Assembly (NCBI RefSeq): GCF_000829415.1
Contig: NZ_AP014637.1
Span: 1 to 64,000, forward strand
Direction of reading: 5' to 3'
From: Pseudomonas sp. StFLB209
GTDB taxonomy: Bacteria; Pseudomonadota; Gammaproteobacteria; Pseudomonadales; Pseudomonadaceae
DNA length: 64,000 bases
Below, piece after piece: positions 20,572 to 27,351 of this stretch; position 1 is the stretch's first letter, and the number at the start of each line of letters is the position of its first letter. Under the pieces are notes generated by a model. It was not told where the DNA came from and searched no databases. It saw only the letters and a list, made by a program, of their open reading frames with translations. Made by a program: the position numbers and the translations under genes.

Positions 20572-20737
20572 TATCATCGGTGGCGAGGACGGCTTGGCTT
20601 TTACCATGGACCCCAACAATGGTCCCATCCCCTTACGCAAGCACGAAGCCTATATGCTGAACAAGGCGAAATTACACAAATTGGGCACTTACGAGGAAAC
20701 CCTCACAATACCGGGACCAAAACATGACGTTCCCTGA
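20570..20737 (+). pseudogene. Orphan C-terminal tail of a second VasX-like effector
   Basis: From the end of the repeat, 55 codons without a start read HIIGGEDGLAFT..., LRKHEAYMLNKAKLHKLG, and stop at 20737. They align with the extreme C-terminus of the intact effector (HSIGGDSGLIYT..., LRPHEAPTLSKARLHRIG), with shared positions H.IGG..GL..T, G.I.LR.HEA..L.KA.LH..G. Divergence is too great for a recent copy, so this is the leftover end of a different effector allele. Its stop overlaps the ATG of immunity gene 2, preserving the original effector-immunity joint. Confidence 0.82.
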
Positions 20738-21695
20738 AGCAGGCACATGCAAAAAGACCGTATTTCGCCGAAGCGACTATTTGGCTCCATTACCAATACC
20801 CACCGGCCAGAAGCCTGGGGACTCATTAGGGATTATCTGGCGAAAGAACGATACATACATGGACATCGGAAGCTTCACCCTTTCCGCCACCATTCGTCTT
20901 GTATGGTTTCAACTCCTGCTCTTTTTAGGAATGGGTTCTCTGCTGAAATACCTAAACATAGACACATATTGGATGATTTGGGCAGCAGGGTTAGTTGGAT
21001 TGTGCATCGCCCTTTACTTTATAGCACCCGCCTTACGCCGCCCGTCCCCCAACCCTGTTCGTTTCAATCGCCATCGACGTGAAGCTTGCGTCGTCAGAGA
21101 AAACGGCGATTACTGGTTTGTGCCTTGGGAGCAAGTCGTTGCAGTGGCCACTCAGGCTTCGAGCATGAGTCAAGGAGGAAAAGTCACTCAAGGCATGCTG
21201 TATATAGGTCTGAATAATCCTCTAACAGTGAAGAAAGATAATCAGAACTACCTGCTAGGTTTTTATTGTGGGGGCGGTGAACCTGCTATGGCGTTGTGGG
21301 AATGCATCCGTACCTATATGGAAGTAGGGCCCGACGCTGTGGTCTCGATCGGTACATCCAGATTCACCCGCACCAAAGGCATCTTCGCCAGCTACCTGGA
21401 TGACCTGAAAGAAGCCGCCAAACGCAAAGGCTGGTTCCTCACCCTGCTCTGGGATGGTTTTTTTGGCCTGTTCGTCTTCAACGTACTGCTGGCCGATTAT
21501 CTGGAGCGCAAGAAGCTTTATCCCCTCCCCGACCTCGACCACCCCGATATCATCGAATGGTCAAAGCCCCTGCCGCCGGAGCAGTGGGCCAGGCCTTCCG
21601 CCGAGTTTCAGGCCGCATTGGCCGAGTACGAGGCGCGCCGGGTCCCATCACCCGGCGGGCAATCAGCAGTCACTGACGCATGCCGCGTCCGCTGA
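20724..21695 (+). CDS. Putative orphan immunity protein 2 (DUF6708-like)
   Basis: 323 aa, a paralogue of immunity protein 1. It shares PVRFNRHRREACVVR, DYWFVPWEQV and two N-terminal hydrophobic helices, but is much diverged over the first 200 residues and nearly identical over the last 95. The ATG at 20724 overlaps the stop of the effector remnant. The stop codon used by copy 1 is changed here (TGA to TCA at 21648-21650), so the frame continues 15 codons into the 3' end of convergent yadH, overlapping it by 26 bases. Its cognate effector survives only as a tail, so it is probably retained as protection against neighbours still carrying that effector. Confidence 0.72.
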   Translation: MTFPEAGTCKKTVFRRSDYLAPLPIPTGQKPGDSLGIIWRKNDTYMDIGSFTLSATIRLVWFQLLLFLGMGSLLKYLNIDTYWMIWAAGLVGLCIALYFIAPALRRPSPNPVRFNRHRREACVVRENGDYWFVPWEQVVAVATQASSMSQGGKVTQGMLYIGLNNPLTVKKDNQNYLLGFYCGGGEPAMALWECIRTYMEVGPDAVVSIGTSRFTRTKGIFASYLDDLKEAAKRKGWFLTLLWDGFFGLFVFNVLLADYLERKKLYPLPDLDHPDIIEWSKPLPPEQWARPSAEFQAALAEYEARRVPSPGGQSAVTDACRVR

Positions 21696-21701
21696 CCAGC
21701 A
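21362..21701 (+). repeat. Direct repeat copy 2
   Basis: The partner of 20232-20571. It holds the 3' end of immunity gene 2 and runs into the genuine 3' end of yadH on the other strand, ending at 21701. The two copies can recombine, which would delete 1130 bp including the effector remnant and one immunity gene. Confidence 0.9.
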
Positions 21702-22458
21702 GGCGGATGCAGAACAGGTAAAGCACTGCGGTCGCACCGACCATGAACGCCATGGCGATGCTGATGCTGATGTCGGACACGCCGAGGATGCCGTAGCGGA
21801 AGGCGTTGACCATGTGCAGGACCGGGTTGGCCAACGAGACGGTCTGCCAGAACGGTGGCAGCAGGCTGATGGAGTAGAACACGCCGCCCAGATAGGTCAG
21901 CGGAGTCAGCACGAAGGTCGGGATGATCGAGATGTCGTCGAAGTTGCGGGCAAAGACGGCGTTGACCATGCCCAGTAGCGAGAAAATGGTCGCGGTCAGC
22001 AGCACCACCACGACGGTCACGCCCAGGTGATGGACCTGCAGGTCAGTGAAGAACATCGACAGCAGGGTCACGATCAGGCCGACCATCAGACCGCGCAGTA
22101 CCCCGCCCAGTACGTAGCCAACGAGGATGGTGTGCGGGGAGACCGGCGAGACCATCAGTTCTTCGATCGAGTGCTGGAATTTGGCGCCGAAGAAGCTCGA
22201 CACCACGTTGCCGTAGGAGTTGGTGATGATCGACATCATGATCAGCCCCGGCACGATGTACTGCATGTAGCTGAAGCCGCCCATGTCGCCGATCTGGCGG
22301 CCGATCAGGTTACCGAAGATCACGAAGTACAGAACCATGGTGATCGCTGGCGGCAGCAGGGTCTGCGGCCAGATGCGCATGAAGCGCCGCACTTCGCGGT
22401 AGACGATGGTGTTCAGGGCAACCAGATTGGGGCGCAATTCGCTGTTCTGGGTACTCAT
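21670..22458 (-). CDS. yadH: ABC-2 type exporter permease, YadH-like
   Basis: 262-residue inner-membrane permease with six hydrophobic segments and the ABC-2 signature region (AVFARNFDDISIIPTFVLTPLTYLGG). It pairs with the ATPase encoded immediately upstream; the start overlaps the ATPase stop by one base. The substrate of YadGH exporters is unknown to me. The last 11 codons and flank are duplicated at 20521-20571, and the 3' end overlaps convergent immunity gene 2, both results of rearrangement at the neighbouring T6SS island. Confidence 0.9.
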   Translation of the reverse strand: MSTQNSELRPNLVALNTIVYREVRRFMRIWPQTLLPPAITMVLYFVIFGNLIGRQIGDMGGFSYMQYIVPGLIMMSIITNSYGNVVSSFFGAKFQHSIEELMVSPVSPHTILVGYVLGGVLRGLMVGLIVTLLSMFFTDLQVHHLGVTVVVVLLTATIFSLLGMVNAVFARNFDDISIIPTFVLTPLTYLGGVFYSISLLPPFWQTVSLANPVLHMVNAFRYGILGVSDISISIAMAFMVGATAVLYLFCIRLLVSGRGMRQ

Positions 22459-23390
22459 TATTGGGCCACCTTGGCCAGGTTCTTCTCCACCAGGGACACA
22501 AATAACTCCTCAAGGCGATTGGCTTTGTTGCGCAGGCTCAGCACTTCAATGCCTTGCAGGGCCAGTTGGCTGAACAGCGCGGTGATGCCGATGTTCTTGT
22601 CGACCTGCACTTCCAGGGTATGACTGTCGATCAGCTTGCTGGCAAACCCCGGCAGTTGCGGCGCAGCGCTGTACGACTGCTTGAGGTCGAGCACGAAGGT
22701 TTCAACGGTCAGGGTGTTGAGCAATTGCTTCATCCCCATGTTCTGCACGATCTCACCGTGGTCGATGATGCCGATGTTGCGGCACAGTTGCTCGGCCTCT
22801 TCCAGATAGTGCGTGGTAAGGATGATGGTGATGCCTTTCTGGTTCAATTCGGTCAGAAAGGTCCACATCGAGCGACGCAGCTCGATGTCCACGCCTGCGG
22901 TCGGCTCGTCGAGAATCAGCAGGCGCGGCTCGTGGATCAGCGCCCGGGCAATCATCAACCGACGCTTCATACCGCCAGACAACGAGCGCGAAGGCACGTC
23001 ACGCTTATCCCACAGGCCCAACTGAGTCAGGTACTGCTCGGCGCGTTCCTTGGCAATACGTGCCGGGATGCCGTAGTAACCGGCCTGGGTGACGACGATG
23101 TCGAAGGTCTTTTCAAACTGGTTGAAGTTGAATTCCTGCGGCACGACACCAATCGAACGCTTGAGCGCAGCCGGTTCGCGGTCCAGGTCGTGGCCGAAGA
23201 TATTCACGCTGCCGCTGGTCTTGTTGACCAGGGTCGACAGGATGCCGATGGTGGTGGATTTGCCGGCGCCGTTGGGGCCAAGCAAGGCGAAAAAGTCACC
23301 TTCGGCGACGTCCAGATCAATGCCCTTTAGGGCCTGGAAGCCGTTGCCGTAGGTCTTTGTGAGCTGTCGAATGGACAGAGCAGAACTCAT
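22458..23390 (-). CDS. yadG: ABC exporter ATP-binding protein, YadG-like
   Basis: 310-residue ATPase of the DrrA/YadG class. Walker A is GPNGAGKST, the Q-loop lies in VVPQEFNFNQFEKT, the ABC signature is SLSGGMKRRLMIARAL and Walker B is LLILDEPTAGVD, followed by the switch histidine in TTHYLEEAEQL. The C-terminal 80 residues form the usual extension. I start at 23390 (MSSALSIRQL), by recollection of homologues; an ATG six codons upstream (23408) is possible and neither has a convincing ribosome site. Works with YadH. Confidence 0.9.
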   Translation of the reverse strand: MSSALSIRQLTKTYGNGFQALKGIDLDVAEGDFFALLGPNGAGKSTTIGILSTLVNKTSGSVNIFGHDLDREPAALKRSIGVVPQEFNFNQFEKTFDIVVTQAGYYGIPARIAKERAEQYLTQLGLWDKRDVPSRSLSGGMKRRLMIARALIHEPRLLILDEPTAGVDIELRRSMWTFLTELNQKGITIILTTHYLEEAEQLCRNIGIIDHGEIVQNMGMKQLLNTLTVETFVLDLKQSYSAAPQLPGFASKLIDSHTLEVQVDKNIGITALFSQLALQGIEVLSLRNKANRLEELFVSLVEKNLAKVAQ

Positions 23391-23559
23391 GGCGGAAAAC
23401 GTACCCATCAGGAAGAAAGTTTCTGGTTATGAACGAGCGCACGAGGCGCTCGAATAGATGCTGCAATGGTGCTAGGACAGACCGCTCAAGTACAGACACA
23501 TTCATTAATAATAAATATCGAGCCGGGACACGATCGTCTGCCGGCAGTTTCAATGCCAT

Positions 23560-24183
23560 TCAGGTCAATGGCGTCATGACCGCCTTGCGATAAGCCGCAC
23601 GCGTCTTGAGCCGCTCGTACCAGGCCTGCAAATGGGGCAGCTCAGGGCGCTCAATGGGCATCTCGAACCAGCCGTAGGCAAAGCTGCCCAGCGGAATATC
23701 GCCCATCCCAAAAGCATCACCGGACAGGTAAGGCTGATCGGCCAGCACGGCATCAGGGATTGCCAGCAGGCCATGCAGCGTCTGGATACTTTGGTTGATG
23801 AAGTCCCAATCCTGCTTTTGCGGCGCAGTGCGCACAACGCCCCAAAACACCGGTTTAAAGGCTTCGGCCAGCGTCGAGGTGGTCCAGTCCATCCATTTGT
23901 CAGCCTGCGCGCGCACTTGCGGATCAGCCGGATACAGCCCTGACGCTGCGCCGTAACGCGCGGCCAGATAGCGCACGATGGCGTTGGATTCCCAGAGCAC
24001 GAAGTCGCCGTCTTCAATCATCGGCACCCGGCCGTTGGGGTTCTTTGCCCGGTACTCTGGCTCGTCGACCAGGCCAAAGGCACCGCCAGCGTCCTGGCTC
24101 AGGTACGGCACTCCGACTTCTTCTGCAATCCACAGTGCCTTGCGGACGTTGCTGGAATTCTTGCGTCCCCAGATCTTGAGCAT
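23560..24183 (-). CDS. Glutathione S-transferase family protein
   Basis: 207 aa with a thioredoxin-like N-terminal domain (WGRKNSSNVRKALW at the glutathione side, the cis-proline in GRVPMIEDGDF, then WESNAI) and an all-helical C-terminal domain from about residue 85. The start at 24183 is set by a perfect AGGAGG box seven bases upstream; an ATG nine codons earlier is not used. Substrate unknown; the NSSNVRK motif is typical of beta-proteobacterial/pseudomonad GSTs of the theta-like type. It is divergent from fadE. Confidence 0.9.
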   Translation of the reverse strand: MLKIWGRKNSSNVRKALWIAEEVGVPYLSQDAGGAFGLVDEPEYRAKNPNGRVPMIEDGDFVLWESNAIVRYLAARYGAASGLYPADPQVRAQADKWMDWTTSTLAEAFKPVFWGVVRTAPQKQDWDFINQSIQTLHGLLAIPDAVLADQPYLSGDAFGMGDIPLGSFAYGWFEMPIERPELPHLQAWYERLKTRAAYRKAVMTPLT

Positions 24184-24318
24184 TTGCTTACCTCCTGTGA
24201 TGACCGCCATTCGTCGCTGACCAGTCTACCCTGTAACGGTCGCAACTTACTGGCTCATGCAGGGTCACTAACCATGTTATGAACACGGCCCGACCGTCGC
24301 CGTCACGGAGGATTATTT

Positions 24319-26766
24319 ATGCTGTTGTTGTGGATCGCAGGATTGCTGGTAGGCAGCGCCTGGCTGGCGCACCGCCGCGTTATCCCTATCGCAATATTGG
24401 GTGTAATCGCCCTTTATCTGCTGGCCATGGGCATCTGGAGCCACGCGCCGGGCTGGTTGCTGGGCATTTTCTGGCTGGCATGGCTGGCCGTGCTGCTGCC
24501 ATTGGTGCTGCCAGAGCTGCGCCGCAAACACTTCAGTGCGCCGATGTTCAAATGGTTCAAGAAAGTGTTGCCGCCGATGTCCGACACCGAGCGCGATGCC
24601 ATCGACGCCGGTACTGTGTGGTGGGATGGCGAGCTGTTCAGCGGTCGTCCGGACTGGAACACCCTGCTCGCCTACCCGCCAGCGACCCTGACCGAAGAAG
24701 AGCAGGCGTTCATCGATGGCCCGACCGAAGAACTCTGCGCGCTGGTCAGCGACTGGCAGATCGGCCAGGACATGGACTTGCCACCAGAGGCCTGGGCGCA
24801 CATCAAAGCGCATGGCTTCTTTGCCCTGATCATTCCCAAGCAGTATGGCGGCAAAGGCTTCTCTGCCTACGCGCACTCGCAAGTCGCAATGAAGCTGGCG
24901 ACCCGCAGTGGCGACCTGGCCTCCACCGTGATGGTGCCCAACTCGCTCGGCCCGGCAGAATTGCTGCTGCATTACGGCACCGAAGAACAGCGTAACCATT
25001 ACCTGCCCCGCTTGGCCCGTGGCGACGACATTCCCTGCTTTGCCCTCACCGGCCCACTGGCAGGCTCCGACGCCGGGGCAATGCCCGACACCGGGATCAT
25101 CTGTAAAGGCCAGTGGCAGGGTCAGGAAGTCATCGGCCTGCGGCTGAACTGGGAAAAACGCTACATCACCCTCGGCCCGGTGGCGACCTTGCTGGGCCTG
25201 GCGTTCAAAGCCTACGACCCTGATCATCTGCTCGGCGAGCAGACCGAGCTGGGCATCAGCCTGGCGCTGATCCCCACCGATACCCCCGGTGTCGAGATCG
25301 GCCGCCGTCACCTGCCGCTGGGCGCCGCCTTCATGAACGGGCCGAACAGCGGCAAGGATGTATTTGTGCCGCTGGATTACCTGATCGGTGGCCAGCAAAT
25401 GCTTGGCAAGGGCTGGATGATGCTGATGAACTGCCTGTCGGTGGGTCGCTCCATCTCGTTGCCAGCGGTAGGCACCGGCGCGGCCAAGTACACCAGCCTG
25501 GTCACTGGCCAGTACGCGCAGGTTCGCGAGCAGTTCAACGTCCCACTGTCGGCCTTCGAAGGTATTCAAGAAGCGCTGGCACGGATCGGCGGCAATGCCT
25601 GGCTGATGGACAGCGCACGGATCCTGACCGCCAATGCTGTGGATCTGGGCGAAAAACCGTCGGTACTGTCGGCGATCCTCAAATACCACCTGACCGAACG
25701 CGGCCGTGAATGCATCAGCCACGCCATGGATGTGCATGGCGGTAAAGGCATCGTCATGGGTCCGAACAACTACCTGGCGCGCAACTGGCAGACCGCACCG
25801 ATCTTCATCACCGTCGAAGGCGCAAACATTCTCTCGCGCAACCTGATGATCTTCGGTCAGGGCGCGATCCGCTGCCACCCGTTCGTACTCAAAGAAATGG
25901 CCCTGGCCAGCCGTGAAGATCATGACCGGGCACTGTACGAATTCGATGACCTGCTGATGCGCCATATCGGTTTTGCGGTGGGCAACGCCGCCAGCACCCT
26001 GATACTCAATCTGGGCCTGGGACGCTTTGACAAACGTCCCGGCGACAGTCTCAGCCAAGGCTATTTCCGCGCGCTGGACCGTCAGGCCGCCGCCTTTGCC
26101 CTGCTGGCTGACCTGAGCATGATGCTGCTCGGCGGCGAGCTGAAACGCCGCGAGCGCCTGTCGGCGCGCCTGGGCGATGTGCTCAGCCATCTTTACCTGG
26201 GGTCGGCAGCGCTCAAGCGCTACCACGATCTTGACTCGCCTGATTATCTGCGCCCGCTGTTGCAGTGGGCCATGGAAGAAAGCCTCGGCGAGTCCGAGCG
26301 GGCGCTCGATCAGTTGCTGCGCAATTTCCCCAACCGCTTGCTGGGCTGTGCGTTGCGGGCGGTGGTATTTCCGTTCGGTCGCCGTCACAAAGGCCCTGAC
26401 GACGCTCTCGATGCCCGAGTCGCGCAACTGCTGGGCCGCAGCAAAGGTGATCCGGCCCTGGAGCAACTGCTGGCTGGTTGCTACCGCCCGCAAGCTCAGG
26501 AGGATGCTGTCGGTGCGCTCAACCATGCCCACCAGCAGGTTCAAGGCAGTCAGGCAATACGCCGCAAACTGCAACTGGCGGTCAAATCGGGGCAAGTCCA
26601 GGTGCACGGTGACGAGTCGCTGATTGATGCCGCCTTACGCGCCGCAGTGCTGCAGAGCACAGAAGCGCACAGCCTGGAACAAGCCGAGCAGGCGCGGCGC
26701 AAAGTGATCGACGTCGACGATTTCAGCAAAGAGCAGTTGGCGCCTGCGCCTGACAAGGTCAGATAA
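24319..26766 (+). CDS. fadE: Acyl-CoA dehydrogenase, FadE type
   Basis: 815-residue enzyme of the long FadE form (E. coli FadE is 814 aa), catalysing the first dehydrogenation of fatty acyl-CoA beta-oxidation with FAD. Two to three hydrophobic segments in the first 75 residues anchor it in the membrane. The acyl-CoA dehydrogenase domains run from about residue 130 to 520 (TGPLAGSDAGAMPDTG; MDVHGGKGIVMGP; FITVEGANILSRN), followed by a FadE-specific C-terminal domain. A GGAGG box lies eight bases upstream. Pseudomonas carries several FadE paralogues; which one this is cannot be fixed here, but the neighbours yadGH, GST and the PA2817-like gene match the PA2811-PA2817 order I remember. Confidence 0.94.
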   Translation: MLLLWIAGLLVGSAWLAHRRVIPIAILGVIALYLLAMGIWSHAPGWLLGIFWLAWLAVLLPLVLPELRRKHFSAPMFKWFKKVLPPMSDTERDAIDAGTVWWDGELFSGRPDWNTLLAYPPATLTEEEQAFIDGPTEELCALVSDWQIGQDMDLPPEAWAHIKAHGFFALIIPKQYGGKGFSAYAHSQVAMKLATRSGDLASTVMVPNSLGPAELLLHYGTEEQRNHYLPRLARGDDIPCFALTGPLAGSDAGAMPDTGIICKGQWQGQEVIGLRLNWEKRYITLGPVATLLGLAFKAYDPDHLLGEQTELGISLALIPTDTPGVEIGRRHLPLGAAFMNGPNSGKDVFVPLDYLIGGQQMLGKGWMMLMNCLSVGRSISLPAVGTGAAKYTSLVTGQYAQVREQFNVPLSAFEGIQEALARIGGNAWLMDSARILTANAVDLGEKPSVLSAILKYHLTERGRECISHAMDVHGGKGIVMGPNNYLARNWQTAPIFITVEGANILSRNLMIFGQGAIRCHPFVLKEMALASREDHDRALYEFDDLLMRHIGFAVGNAASTLILNLGLGRFDKRPGDSLSQGYFRALDRQAAAFALLADLSMMLLGGELKRRERLSARLGDVLSHLYLGSAALKRYHDLDSPDYLRPLLQWAMEESLGESERALDQLLRNFPNRLLGCALRAVVFPFGRRHKGPDDALDARVAQLLGRSKGDPALEQLLAGCYRPQAQEDAVGALNHAHQQVQGSQAIRRKLQLAVKSGQVQVHGDESLIDAALRAAVLQSTEAHSLEQAEQARRKVIDVDDFSKEQLAPAPDKVR

Positions 26767-26832
26767 CCAATCCCACAGCGGGCGCGATGAGGCTTATACT
26801 CTCGCGCCTTTTTTACATCCGAGGATTTCATC

Positions 26833-27243
26833 ATGGCCGACGCCATTCTCAACCATCATCTGGCTCTGCTGACCCACCTGCGCAGCATTCTGGTTGCCTT
26901 GGGCGAGGCCGAGCAGGTGGAAGAAGCCAACCACGCGCTGTTCATGGAGCGCTTCGACGAGTTGATCGAGCAACTGCCGCAAGACCCGCTGCAAAGCCAG
27001 TATCTGGGCCAGGACCTGATGTGCCAGGTGATTCAACGTTACCCGCAGATCGCCCACCTGGTGCCTCGCGACCTGCTGTGGTTCTTCGGCGGCGACTGCC
27101 TGCACTTCATGCCAGATGAAGAGATCGACCTCTATCAGGCCCTGGAGGAGCGTCGCTTTGAAGCCGAAGAAAATGACGAACCCTTCGACTGGGCTCAGGA
27201 AAAACAGCTGCTGTCGCTGAACACCCAAGGGCCGTCGCACTGA
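26833..27243 (+). CDS. Conserved hypothetical protein, PA2817-like
   Basis: 136-residue acidic, soluble, helix-rich protein without signal peptide. It matches in order and character the PA2817 family that follows fadE in pseudomonads, whose function is unknown. The segment LVPRDLLWFFGGDCLHFMPD in the centre is the most distinctive part. A GAGG box precedes the ATG by nine bases, and a TATACT box at 26795-26800 suggests that it has its own promoter 66 bases after fadE. Confidence 0.85.
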   Translation: MADAILNHHLALLTHLRSILVALGEAEQVEEANHALFMERFDELIEQLPQDPLQSQYLGQDLMCQVIQRYPQIAHLVPRDLLWFFGGDCLHFMPDEEIDLYQALEERRFEAEENDEPFDWAQEKQLLSLNTQGPSH

Positions 27244-27311
27244 TTGCAGGAGTGGCCGGGCGGTGCTCCGCTTTAGCCGCGCAGGCAGCGCCATGGTTTT
27301 TGGGGCAAAGA

Positions 27312-27337
27312 AAAAGGGGTCGTGATCGACCCCTTTT
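27312..27337. terminator. Bidirectional terminator between PA2817-like and FimV-like genes
   Basis: Perfect inverted repeat AAAAGGGGTCG / CGACCCCTTTT with a TGAT loop. A tract on one side and T tract on the other make it a Rho-independent terminator for both converging genes. Confidence 0.9.
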
Positions 27338-27351
27338 GTTTGCCTGAAGAA

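Noticed and set aside
20324..20737. A 137-codon frame read as a complete gene
   Set aside because: Its first half is an out-of-frame reading of immunity gene 1 and the yadH copy; only the last 55 codons are meaningful, as an effector remnant.
24313..26607. A 764-codon open frame antisense to fadE
   Set aside because: Opposite-strand shadow of a GC-rich gene; composition (Gln/His/Arg-rich) is that of a nonsense translation.
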